Shown: positions 37,975 through 49,030 of the stretch, one piece after another
How positions within the stretch are numbered: the stretch's first letter is position 1
Layout of the letters: each line of letters opens with the position of its first letter
Source: Eublepharis macularius
Lineage: Eukaryota; Chordata; Lepidosauria; Squamata; Eublepharidae
Direction of reading: 5' to 3'
Assembly: GCF_028583425.1 (NCBI RefSeq)
Contig: NC_072793.1
Location: 172,957,681 to 173,021,680, forward strand
DNA: 64,000 nt
Program-made: the position numbers and the translations under genes
The notes under the pieces: generated by a model
Databases searched by the model: none
What the model was told of the DNA's origin: nothing
Seen by the model: only the letters and a program-made list of their open reading frames with translations

Positions 37975-38060
37975 AAATGCTTCGAGTGTGGATTGGGCTT
38001 TAAATTGGCTTGCAAAATTACAAGGTACTGCAATTAAACAGTATATTAATACGGTCCATG
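37975..38060 (+). pseudogene. Relic finger beyond the unit D stop
   Basis: After the stop, the same frame continues as K-C-F-E-C-G-L-G-F-K-L-A, a recognisable finger start that then decays. An ATTAAA at 38033-38038 is the nearest poly(A)-signal-like hexamer. Confidence 0.7.
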
Positions 38061-39445
38061 TTTTAGAAGAATTACATACAACTTTTCAGAGATTAGAATC
38101 CAAACCTTGTCAGTATTCCAGGCACAACTTGAATACACTGGCACAGATCTGCTATACCTCTAGTTTCAATGGTTAACTCTCAGTGGATATTCTGTGGAGG
38201 AGAGAAACCATGTCTGTCACACACTGTAACTCCTGGATTGCGCAGTGAGCATCTTTTAGGCCTTAGCTTCATGGGCAACACCCACTAGGCTTCAGCAGCA
38301 ACTCCGTTCTCCCTGTAGGATGCAAATCAATTCATCCCAGTTTCAGTAGCAAGCAGGAACCCTCAGAACCCCTGAGAGACATATATGCAACAGTAGATAT
38401 AGTATGATGATAGCCGAGAAAGAACATTACGTTTAATTAATACATAGTTTTGATATGCATGATTATTAGTTTCATTCTCTGTACCAGACGCAAGAAAGCC
38501 CCTTTGTTTCTATTCCTCTAGCCTTACATTTCTGCCCGAGCCAGCTGTAAAACTGAAAGTGCATTCTAGAGACATAAGATCCACTTTTAATTATCCATTC
38601 TGCCTTTCTGCCTAGTCTCTGCAAAGTCTCAAGAGATTAGATACGTTCAAATCCTGAGAACAGAGTATTAGCTTGGGCTGAAACTGTCTTCAGTGTCTCC
38701 TTGGGAAAGACGAATAGCCAAGCTTGTGTTACATATCGGGGTACTTGCTCATGCTGATGGTAACAAATCAAGACCTTTGGTTCAAGAATGTTAGGGGGAT
38801 CACCTTCTCCTTGGAACTATATCACGATATTGGACAGATTATCAATGGTCTCTTGTATGAACAGACAAACTACCAGCCCTGGGAATGGCACACAGCTGTA
38901 AGATAGTTACTTTATTGATACCACAGAGAAGGAATGTTTGTTCTTTGATATAATAGACAATTGCTAAAAGTGTTGATTGAGAAGATGGACAACCCTCTAA
39001 TTGTAATGAACCAATTGACCAATGCCAGGTCATATGTATATGCAACCGGCTTGACCAGTTATTTGTTGAATATCATTTCTGCTAATGAACCCGAGTTGAT
39101 AAAAGTTCATGTAATGCCTTTGGAAACCAGAAGAGCCACTAGGCTCTACCTATTCTCTTCTGTTTATTCAAATAAACCAGTTCGTTTACCCTCCTCACAA
39201 GACTCTTAATGGCTGATTCTTTTCTGGCTTGGAAGCAGTTCAGGACATGTGTTTGCGTGTAACACCCCAAAGGGAACCAAGCAGAAATAGGCCTTCAAGA
39301 ACTTAGGAGCCTGAACAATGCACTCAAAATGGGTACATACATGTGCTGGCCTAGACAGTTGCCACCTTCCAGTGGGGTCTGGAGTTCTCCGCAAATTACA
39401 CTTGAGGTCCAGATAATAGAGACCAGTTCCCCTAGAGAAAATGGT
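38061..39445. other. Interval downstream of unit D
   Basis: AT-rich, with only short frames. An AATAAA-like site at 39171-39176 could serve unit D or an inserted element. The stretch from about 38215 to 39265 has loose LTR-like features but no target duplication, so no element is called. Confidence 0.3.
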
Positions 39446-39448
39446 CAT

Positions 39449-39557
39449 AGATCCAGAGGAGTTAGCTGTGTTAGTCTGTAGTAGCAAAATAGTAAAGAGT
39501 CCAGTAGCACCTTTAAAACTAACTAACCTTACTGTAGCATAAGCTTTCGAGAACCCT
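39449..39557 (+). repeat. Family A repeat
   Basis: From GATCCAGAGGAGTTAGCTG to TAGCATAAGCTTTCGAGAACC; close to the head and first arm of the 26599 copy. Confidence 0.85.
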
Positions 39558-39759
39558 ATTATAACGGCTATCTTCACGGAGTAAGAAAAGAACCTCGGAA
39601 AAGAAGGAAGATGGCGTGCAATCCCAGTCGGACATGGGTATCCCCACAAAATGGTGTCTCTGAATCCTGAACTGAGAGGATGTGTGATGTTTTAATGTTC
39701 TTACGTTTGCCACCTTGGTGACTAACCAGGGGGATTGGCAGCATGAACACATTTTAAAT

Positions 39760-40680
39760 AAAATAAATCATTCTGAAGAAGGAATGAACTTTATAATCTG
39801 TCCTCAAATTTTAGGAGAATTGTTTTTCTTAATGCAGTGGTCAGAATTATAAAACTGGGAGAAGTGATCTTGCATGTATAGAAAAATGGCCTTGACCACA
39901 ATGTGCCTGGTCCTGATTGGAGGTGTCTTTAGGCTATGTGGGAATGTCTGAAAGGATTTTGGCCACCTCTCTTGTTAGTCAGATGCAGTCTATTGAAGTT
40001 GATGAGGAGGTGAGCAGCCAATCCCAGCAAGGAAAGCGTGTTAGGGATACAGCCAGGAAAACAAGAGGACCAGTTGCTTTCCCTTGTTTGATTTGATTTA
40101 TTCAGTTTCTAGCCACCCTCCCCACAAGCAGGCTCAGGATGGGTTACATCATCATAACTACATACAAATAGAACATCTTACTACATAATTTCCTTAACGG
40201 GTTTCAGATGACTCACTCCAATTCCCAGAGTGCAGGTGCGTCCCTAATGGGGATAAGGGGGAGTCTCCTGGCTGCACTCTATGCCAGGTCCGACCCGGCG
40301 CCAATGAGGCCGGAACAGCCACTTGTGGCACTAGGCGCAGGAGGCTTCCTGGTTCTGCTCCACCCCCACCCTGGTCAGCGGCTGCACCCAGAGCCGAAGA
40401 AGGATGCCGTCTCAGTGGCTCTGGGTAGACGTGCTGCAGCATTCTCCCACGTGGAGGGAGCCGCCAGCTCAAGGGACTGAAGGTGCGTCGAAAAAAGCGC
40501 CCCAAGGCAGCCCTTGACCTCAGAGAAGGCGGGCATGGGAGAAGCCACCGCCACCACTGTGTCCTAATGGCCAGCTGGCCAAGCAGGCATGCAGGTGCCC
40601 GACTCACTCTGCTGCCTCTGGGGGATTTGGTGGGGGGGAGCATGGAGAGTCTACTCCATGGACTCTCTGTCAGCTAGAAA
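39760..40680. other. Interval without a recognisable gene
   Basis: AT-rich to 40190, with an L2-like LINE edge near 40085-40180. It is then strongly GC-rich to 40640, with overlapping frames on both strands (149 codons minus, 90 codons plus). The coding look of both strands is a product of GC content; no domain is recognised. Confidence 0.4.
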
Positions 40681-40940
40681 CCAGTTGTAACAAGGAGCTC
40701 TCCAGACACCACCTTGAAGTTGGGAAGTAGGGTTGCCAGCTGCAAGTGTGCAAATTCTGGGGGACCTGGGGGGGGGGTGGAGACTGGAGAGGGTGGCCAT
40801 GGAGTCCACTCTACAAAGCAGCCCTCTGCTCCAGGGGGAGGGATCTCTTGTCAGCTGGAGACCAGTTGTAACTTCAGATCTCCATCCACCACCTTGAAGT
40901 TGGGATGTAAGGTGGCCAGCTCCAGGTGGGGAAATTCTGG
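40681..40940 (+). repeat. Family D repeats, two diverged copies
   Basis: CCAGTTGTAAC...CCACCTTGAAGTTGGGA appears twice (40681-40735 and 40860-40912), and the full body between them starts GGGTTGCCAGCTGC. Confidence 0.6.
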
Positions 40941-40984
40941 GCTCTAGAAAGGGGAGAGCAGGCAGGGAGGGATTCCCTCCTCCA

Positions 40985-41440
40985 TCACTGGTCCTGGCCG
41001 GTGAATGAAAGGGATGGACATTGCCACCTTCTCCACACCTGATCTCAGCAATGTGAAGGGGTGGTTGGCTTTGCTACCTGCTGCACGCCAGATACAGGGC
41101 AGGTAAAGGGGAGGGCAAGCATTGCCACCTGCTCCACTCCTGATCCCTGCTGGGTGGAAATGGGCATTGCCTTCTGCTCTGTACCTGATTACAGCTGGGT
41201 GAAATGGAGGCAGGCATTGCCACCTGCTCTGCTCCTAATATCAGCTGGATTAAGGTGGGGGTGGGCATTGCCACCTGCTATGCTCCTGTTCCTGGCTTGG
41301 GTTTCCCACCACGGCATATTTTCTGGAGCGATATGGTGAGTTGCCTGGGCTTTCCTCTACAGCAGTGCCCTCTGGTGGTGCACCAGGGTATAAAGCGAGT
41401 CGTCTGAAACATGCTTACTCAATTATACAGTAAGGTGCTT
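40985..41440 (+). repeat. Family C repeat with minisatellite
   Basis: About five imperfect units of 40-50 bp around GGGCATTGCCACCTGCTC(T)G. These are followed by GTGCCCTCTGGTGGTGCACC and an AATTATACAGTAAGG end. Unit number differs from the other copies. Confidence 0.75.
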
Positions 41441-42700
41441 ATTGTTGAAGAAGATCAACTGCAAAGTTAAAATTTTCAAATGTTGACTATAAAATGCTGA
41501 GTATATGTAATGCGATGGAGAGAAGAAATAGTCTGTAGTCATGTTATGCTTTTTAAAATCTAACTGTTGCTTGTTTTGTTTATACTATTTTATGCACTGT
41601 TTATTCTCTTGTTTATAGTTCTTATGTTAATTTGTGCATGGTTTATTATTACTGTTCACTGACTATTTTTCTTTTAAATAAAAAAAATGTGAAGAGAGGT
41701 CAAAGATGGGGTGTACTGGCTGGGGCCAACATGTGTAAAAGAAACTTTGAATTACTACTTTTAAATCTGGCAATAATGAACAAATAGTTTTTACATATTT
41801 TAAGAATATATTCAAGAATAAATAATATGTATGGTGCTTCAAGTTATAAGACAATTAGTCAAAAATGTGCACCCTTATTAAGTGGGACAGCTAGCTGTAG
41901 TTGGAAGGTGATTTAAAAACCTATAAAGTTGGGAAACTGAATTGATTGGGAGCTTCATTCTAGAAGGGGTGCCTTCCTTGTGACCTTTTAATCTTTGGGT
42001 CAGATATTTTGATGGACTCATGTCATTGCTGTCCTTTAATTTTCTATGTAGCGTTAATGGACGACATTATTTTCTTTTGAGTTAGACGCTTATAATTATG
42101 TTGAAATGAAAAGATAACGGACCAAACAGATTGCTGAGGAGTACCTCTTGCTAGGAATTAGATGATATGATACAGGAAAGAAAATAGACACATAGGGTTT
42201 CTTAGGTGCACACTTACATCTCCCCAAGTGTTTGCCACTGGACAAGGAGACATTGGTCACATGTTAAAACTGTTTTGTCATACCATATGCACATTTTGCC
42301 AATTTTGTCCATAGTAACTACTGTAGTAACTACTATAGTAACTACTATAGTTTACCAGTCTCCAGCCTCAGTTGCAATCTCTCTGCTAGCATTTTGCACA
42401 AACACGCCCTGTTCATGACAGAACCTTCCTTCTCATGAACCCACCAAATATAACATGAAAACATTTTTGCACAGTGACTTTAATCCTGTACTTAAACGTC
42501 ATACTTGTTCTGCTTTCTCTCTCTTTTCCACATACACGCCAGGGGCTGTCATTCCACTCTGGTGGTAGTCATCCCAGGCTCAGAGCAGGTATCGCACAAT
42601 CTCCTGCATTTTCATGGCATCTTTTCTGTACTTCAATGTCTTTCAGTAGAGTCTTTGGCATTCCTAGCTCCCATTATATCCAACTAGCAACAAAACCCAT
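41441..42700. other. AT-rich interval without a recognisable gene
   Basis: No exon or named repeat is recognised. A short palindromic tandem of AGTAACTACTATAGT lies at 42313-42352. Confidence 0.4.
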
Positions 42701-42719
42701 TGTGGGGAAAAAATACAAT

Positions 42720-42890
42720 GGGCTCTAGGAAGGTGAGAGCAGGCAGGCGGGCATTGCTGCCTGTTCCACTCTTGATCCCCGTCTGGGGAAGAGGGGGCAT
42801 TGCTGCCTGCTCCGCTCCTGATCTCGGCCGAGTGAAGTGGGGAGAAATTGCCACCTGCTCTGCTCCTCTTCTAGTACCTGGAAAAAGAAA
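42720..42890 (+). repeat. Family C minisatellite part
   Basis: Three units of about 45 bp around CATTGCTGCCTGCTCCGCTCC; the usual 3' end of the family is absent here. Confidence 0.65.
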
Positions 42891-43184
42891 AAACTGTTAT
42901 TGGAATAATAAGCAAGAAAAATTGTAATTGCTGTATAGCCATTGACCTTCTTACCTGGAGTGGGTCCCGGAGTCTCTCTGTGTGAGGCTCATGCCAGAGG
43001 ATGTTTTGCTCTTGATGTATCACGGTCATTAGAAGCTATTGCTGTATAAATTTGAGCACAAGTATGTATGAATTTGTCTTGTTATTGGATTATTGTATTT
43101 GTGCTTCATTAAAAGAGAGTGTTGCTCTTTAATTATTGACTGTGTGTAATTGAGTAATTCCCGGACGGTTTTCCGCTCTTTGGT

Positions 43185-43385
43185 TTGTAGTTCTGCTCCT
43201 GATCCCAGCTGGGTGAAGGAGGGGGATGGGCATTGCCACTTGCTCCCCTCCTGATCCTGGCCTGGGCTTTCCTCTGTGGCAGTGCCCTCTGGAGGTGCAC
43301 CAGGGTAGGAAGTGAGTTGTCAGAAACACACTTTGCCTTTTATACAATAGGATATTATAACACACCGGTTCAGGATGGTGCTTTA
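43185..43385 (+). repeat. Family C repeat, 3' part
   Basis: Minisatellite units near 43195-43265, then GTGCCCTCTGGAGGTGCACC and the end TGCCTTTTATACAATAGGAT. Confidence 0.75.
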
Positions 43386-43439
43386 ATAAAGGCAACAAGA
43401 AAGGCAACAAGTTTATGAACTATCCCATTGTGTATACTG

Positions 43440-44230
43440 GAGACTCCAAAAATGTTTAGGCTGTGGGCACATTTGGAGCTCTGATATGGTGTGGTGAACG
43501 CAGCAACAAAATGGCTGCCATAGGAGGCAAAATAGGGTTCTCAGGAGCCTGCCAGTGGTGGGCAAATTTGCAGGCATTTAGTCTCTCATCTGTCGATTGC
43601 CCAGCAATCGGTGAGAGGGGGCAAGCTCCCAAAGCTTGCCCCCCACTGGTAGGCACCTCAGGAGCATGAGCACGCTCCCTACTGGCACGGTGTTGTCAGG
43701 CCACCCCCCAGGCACATTTCCATGCTTATTTTAGGGCTGATTTAGGCTCCAAACCAGCTGAATTGCCTCTGCACAGAGCACAGGAGCGGTTGTGCAGCTG
43801 GCACGATGACATCACTTGCGTGATGTCACCACACAGCCAGCATGGTGATGTCACTTATGGAAGTGACATCATCACATCAATGCCAGAGTGTTGACTGGTT
43901 TGAACTAGAAAGGCAGCAGGTAAACACCAGATCCCAAACCTCCTGGCAAAAGAATAGAGGTACATGGCAACGCTAAGGCAGAGCCAGCTACAAAATGGCT
44001 GCTCCAGCTTACCTTCAGTCACACAGTGAAGATCTGTGCTGTGGAAGCAGCTTCTGCCAAAGTCATGTTTTAAAAAATTTGCACAGCTGATCAAATCTCC
44101 AGTAGTCAATCAGAAGCCATGCTTGGCAAAAGCCACACCTGGCCATGCACAGTTTCTAAAAACACTTGGCGGGCACCAGGAAAAGTGTGGGCAGGCTCAG
44201 TGGTGACCACATTGGAGACCTCTGGTGTAT
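43440..44230. mobile_element. Second hAT-type copy, enlarged
   Basis: Matches the 9850-10201 element at both sides (ACAAAATGGCTGCC, CAGCTTACCTTCAGTCACACAG, TTGGCGGGCACCAGG). It carries about 380 bp of extra sequence in the middle (43540-43920), which includes two short hairpins with TGACATCA sites. The ends are too diverged to find a target duplication. Confidence 0.55.
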
Positions 44231-44369
44231 ATTACGATTGCTTCATGCCTTATCCTGCTTCCACTGCCCTTTTCACTAGGACTCACAAGTGTAAGTTAAT
44301 ACAATCAACAGCCAGGCCATTCAGCAAACAATACAGTAACGGTATGAATTGGTAGAAATTTGAGAACAA

Positions 44370-44450
44370 GCATAGATCTCTCTCTCTCTCTCTCTCTCTC
44401 CCTCTCCACATACACACACACATAAACATATGCATACACACACACACCAT
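44370..44450 (+). repeat. (CT)n and (CA)n microsatellites
   Basis: A CT run at about 44374-44405, then interrupted CACA repeats to 44447. Confidence 0.9.
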
Positions 44451-44559
44451 GGAAATTCCCAATAGGAGGACATTTCTATACCAACAGATAATGCCCAGTA
44501 GTATAGTCTACATCCCTAGTCCTTTTACTGAGACATCTGTCAGAGCCATTTCTTACAGC

Positions 44560-44850
44560 CTGTAGCCTGAGTGAAAAAGCCTGCCTGAAAAATTCAGTTT
44601 TGCATAGTTCACAGAAAGCCAGGAGAGTGGAAACTTTCCTGATGGCCATTCCTAAAGGTGGGGGCCACTACAGAGAAGGCATGTGTACAGGCAGCTGTTA
44701 CTTTTGCCCATTTGGAGGGTGGTGTCTGCAGAAGGCCCTGTTCAGATGAGCAAAGCTGCCGTGGCAGAGCAAAGGGGGAGGCGGCCCTGCAGGTACGATG
44801 GACCGAGGCCATGAAGGGCCTTGTATGTGGTAGCCCAAACCTTGAAACGA
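44560..44850 (-). repeat. LINE 3' region (CR1/L2-type), minus
   Basis: On the minus strand, GCCCTTCATGGCCTCGG, GCTTTGCTCATCTGAACAGG and AACTTGCCCATTTGG-like blocks; the plus-strand relative is at 63045-63290. Confidence 0.6.
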
Positions 44851-46885
44851 ACTGACAGTTCACTTTTCTTCTTGCAGACTTGAGGTGTATTAAAGAATTA
44901 TTAGACAATGCAATGACCTTTTGGTACAGAAGTTCCTATTGGTGCACTCTGTGGTGGTAAAGATATGGAAATGATAAACTAATATGTGACCATTTGCTCC
45001 TGTTTAATCGTATGCCAGCACCTGGTATGGCTAATCCCACTAAAGATCCTCTTAAAAGTTCCAGAACTGCAAGCTGTATGAGATTTCTAACATATGCACG
45101 AGAATCTAGTGTGAGACTGAAATCTAGTGTGCAAATATATGGGGCAATCCAAGGTAAATCGGAGCAGCACGGATTCTGTAACCAATGCTTTGGGGGTGGT
45201 AATAAAGTACCATTTCAGAGCATGGTGGGCTAGCCATCAATTGGGGTGAACGTGTTGGATGACTGGAAGAGAACTTCCCCCCTTGTGATCTCATTCCAGT
45301 TGGTTGCTGTGTCTACTGCCCACCACTGAGTGTAAACAAAGGCAGCAGACCAAAGGAACTGTTTAGGCTCAGGTAGGTTGGCAAAAAGCAAGATTCAAGA
45401 CCCGAAAGACCAACAAGATTTCCAGGGTATGTCCTTTCAGAATCAAAGTTCCTGTTATTGGAAGTAAATAGTAATGGCGATATCTAAGCCCTTATATCCA
45501 AGTCTACTATCTAGTCTCGAGATCAGTTGTAATTCTCAGAGATATCCCTTGGCAGTTTTCAAACTACCATCAAATATCAAGCACAGAAAGAGCAAGCACA
45601 CCTCTAGTATATTTAATATATTTTTAAAGATTTTATTGCATAGTATTTAGTGCTCTGGTAAGGTGGTAATTCTCTAAATAAATAACTGATGGGTCAGAGG
45701 GGAATTATCCCAGTCAGAAGGTGGAAGGGGGTATGGCAAAGAAAGGAAACAAGGTGAAAAGGTACAGTGCAAAATGTAATCTGCTTGATTAGAGCAGGGA
45801 AGACATGTTTCGTTGCAAAAATTGGAAATGTTTATTAGAACACGGAGCAAGCAAAATTTTAGGGTAAAATGGACACAAAAAGGGGAGAGTACAAAACAGT
45901 TTGAGACCTTAGAAAACATCTGGAAATACGACTACAATTTCTCTCTCCTCTCTGAGCTAAAGGAAAACTGTAAGAGGCCTGCAAAACCTCCTGGGTTGTC
46001 TCAAGTCATAGGTACTTATGATCCCACACACCAGAGAAACAAGAAAGAATTAAGAACTTTTTACATGCTGTTTGGAAAGTAATGTCAGTCTAAGATTGGG
46101 TATACAATTTATAGGCTAACAAAGATATTTATAGCATAGTCCTAAACACAGCTGCCGCCTTCTAAGATCCACTGACTTCCACTCGGGATTGCATAACTTA
46201 ATTAGCTTCTCCCACGAATTATCACTTTATAGGATTGCATCAGCAAGGCTTAATTATGCAAAACACTTGCCGGTCCAAAGAAATTCTGACTACAGAAGAA
46301 CGGGGAAAAGAAACATCTCATTACAGTGTTTCAGCTCAATGGACATTCTACAAGACCCAAGGAAAACAGACAAATACCACTGTTTTAATAAGAACTGGCA
46401 ATCTTTGATTATTTGCTAAAAACACTGAGATCATGTATACTTTTTTTTTTTTTACAATCTGATGGCACATGGAGTCTGAATTTTTTTATGACGAAAGCAA
46501 GAAAGCTCCAACGCCTTCTCTTCTGTTTTGCGTTTAAGCAGATTGAGTCCGACGGCTCTAATCAACTACGTATGGAGCCTTATTCTGGGGCCATATTGAT
46601 AAATGGAGATAATCCACTCCTTTCCCTCGCTTCAAAATGAATCCTGCAAACCCAAAAAGTTATTTCCTCAAACCCTCTCTCTCTGGCTTGTCGTCTTTCT
46701 CATAACTTGCACCATTTCTTATTCTTCCCCTTTACTTCACAGTCTCTTCCCATTTGTTTCTGGGGCTGCATTATCTACAAAACCACCCCTTTTAACCAAA
46801 CCCTTTCTTCTTCAACTTGTACTTCACGTTCTTCCCTTCTCTGACAGTCTTTTCCTTCATGAGTTATGACACCAGATTCTCCAAC
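44851..46885. other. Interval without a recognisable gene
   Basis: AT-rich with short frames only. The minus strand near 45690-45830 is similar to the plus strand near 53215-53345, so an unnamed repeat is present in both. A T-run lies at 46441-46453. Confidence 0.4.
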
Positions 46886-46889
46886 GCTG

Positions 46890-47040
46890 AGCTGCTGTAG
46901 CATAGTAGTTAAGTGGCTGGGCTCTGAGCCAGCATTCTGCTGGTTCAACTATCACTACTGCCATGAACTCTGCAGATGGCCTTGGGTAAGCTACTCTTCT
47001 CAGACCCAGCTATATTGAGGGGATAACAACACCACTGGCT
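46890..47040 (+). repeat. Sauria SINE fragment
   Basis: A tRNA-like head, GCTGTAGCATAGTAGTTAAGTG, and a GGCCTTGGGTAAGCTACTC body; the 3' part is missing. Confidence 0.7.
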
Positions 47041-47122
47041 TTGTGTGGCACTAATCTGTCCAGAAGAGCACAAGGTTGTTATTACTACTACAACAACTAC
47101 TACTATTCAGGTTTCTTTTTCT

Positions 47123-47395
47123 CTCTCGCCCAGGGCTTTTTTTCTGGGAAAAGAGGTGGTGGAACTCAGTGGGTTGCCCTCGGAGAAAATGGTCACATGG
47201 CTGGTGGCCCCACCCCAATCTCCAGACAGAGGGGAGTTTAGATTGCCCTCCGTGCCACTCGGTGGTGCAGAGGGCAATCCAAACTCCCCTCTGTCTCGCA
47301 ATCGGGGGCAGGGCCTCCAGCCATGTGACCATTTTCAAGAGGTTCCGGAACTCCATTCCACCGCATTCCTGCTGGAAAAAAGCCCTGCTCTCGCC
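47123..47395. mobile_element. hAT-type MITE with perfect 8-bp target duplication
   Basis: CTCTCGCC flanks the element on both sides (47123-47130 and 47388-47395). The 257-bp body starts CAGGGCTTTTTTTC and ends GAAAAAAGCCCTG. Both the 8-bp duplication and the CAGGG ends are hAT hallmarks. Inside, 47223-47300 forms a second hairpin around GACAGAGGGGAGTTTAGATT. There is no coding capacity, so it would have moved with a transposase supplied in trans. Intact ends and duplication suggest recent activity. Confidence 0.92.
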
Positions 47396-47910
47396 ATTCC
47401 TTAGTTCCAGATGACTTGGAATAACTGTGCCATGTAATTGTATTCTCTGTTTTGCTTTCAAAACAAGAGGCAGATTTCAAAGGATGGACACATGGAGTAT
47501 TCCAATGGAGACTTGCTCAAAGATACTTTGGGATCATCCCAGAAGCCAGGAAGGGAACGTTAGGAGTTTATTCTACACAGTGGAAGCAAACGAAGGTAGA
47601 TTCTGGAGAAAGACCTAATATTAAAGACCAAAGCAAGGAGATAATTCTGCACATAACATTCCAAAGACAGGAGTGAAAAAAGAGGTCTGGATCAATAAGA
47701 ATAAAAAAAGCCCCCCACACACAAAAAAAGTTCAGTGGGGAAAAACAATGTATTCAACTTGACAATCTCTAAGCATTTCTCCTACGCTTCGTCCCAGGTG
47801 CCCAAGTGGTGGTGACATCTGGAAAAAACATATAAATATAAAATATCTCAAGAATAATAAAATGTCTAAAACACACATCTCTTAAACTATAGGACTGTGT
47901 CATAAGATGT
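47396..47910. other. Interval without a recognisable gene
   Basis: No repeat or exon is recognised. Confidence 0.4.
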
Positions 47911-47913
47911 ACT

Positions 47914-48286
47914 CAGGGCCAGCTCCAGCATCGCCGGCACCTGAGGCAGCTTAATAGCTGCCTCTGTGTGTGCATATGTGTACCAGGCTGTGTGATGACA
48001 TCACTGCATGTGACATCAACACGCGGGGCTGGTGCACGTACAGGGGGCCTTCCAACCCTCCCGTTCAGTTGCTCTGTGCGCCAGGCACAGCTGGCCACCA
48101 GCTGCACCTGTCCCGCAAAGCAACTGCGGGAGGCTGCCCGCTCAGCTGACAGCACACACTCCAGGCCAACGGTGGTGGCGGCAGCTCCCTGGCACACGCC
48201 CCTGCCCTCGGGCTGGTGCCCCTCCGGTGGTATAGTGCCCTGAAACAGTTGCCAGGCTGGCTTCAATGGGCAGGCCAGCCCTGGAC
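47914..48286. mobile_element. Candidate hAT-type copy
   Basis: Starts CAGGGCCAGCTCCAGC and ends GGCAGGCCAGCCCTG, imperfect inverted ends. It is GC-rich inside with TGACATCA hairpin sites as in the 43440 element. No clear target duplication was found. Confidence 0.45.
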
Positions 48287-48539
48287 AGATGCATTGGTAG
48301 GGACAGGGACTATAGGCTGCTCTGCTGGGTACTGTCTGGTGATGTACACATGCACCTGCTAGGAAGCTTTCCATGTAGCTAAACATGCCATGTAAATTAG
48401 TTATGCTTTGTTTCAGAAATACTTCATTTCTGTGCTTGACTTTATGCTTTTTAAAAATATTCTACTTCTTTTTTTTAATATCCCTATTGTATCTCTCCCT
48501 GACTGTTCTGTTGTTCTTTATTGTATAATTTATTATTTT

Positions 48540-49030
48540 ATTATTCAACTGAATTTATGGCCTGCTGTTCCTGAGAGCGGTTTCAGAGCAGATAGCTGCA
48601 AGGAGCATAAAGTAAAACATGGTAAAATAATAACAAAGAGCATAGATAAAAACACGGTAGCTTAAAATAGAATAAAATCAACAATACAGTTAATTAAAAC
48701 CATCTGTTAAAACAGCAGTGCATACATTGCAGCACAACCTGTTAGATGTGAACAGAACCCGTGGGGTAGAGCAGCCAACTACCAGGTGAACAGCAGAGCC
48801 ACGGGGTTACCTTAAGCCTGGCAGAACATCTCTATCTTACAGGCCTGGCAGAAAGATCGCAAACCCTGCTGGTCTCAGCTTTCCAGACAGGGAATTCCAC
48901 CAGGTCGAGGCAAGGCAAGCCTCTCTGTACTTTGCTCAGCGAATGTCCTAGCTGTTGAGTATATTGTATTTTCACTTCCACTGTGTAATCCGCCTTGGAT
49001 TTCAGTGCAAAAGGCATACTATAAATTATT
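48540..49030 (-). repeat. LINE 3' region (CR1/L2-type), minus
   Basis: On the minus strand, CCTGGTGGAATTCCCTGTC and TCTGCCAGGCCTGTAAGATA are typical 3' blocks, followed by an AT-rich tail. Confidence 0.6.

Noticed and set aside
38215-39265. Possible solo LTR downstream of unit D (TG and CA limits, late AATAAA)
   Set aside because: No target duplication, unusual length and no family resemblance, so the limits would be arbitrary.
40194-40643. 149-codon minus-strand frame and overlapping plus-strand frames
   Set aside because: Frames are open on both strands in a very GC-rich stretch; there is no domain, splice context or repeat family to support a gene.
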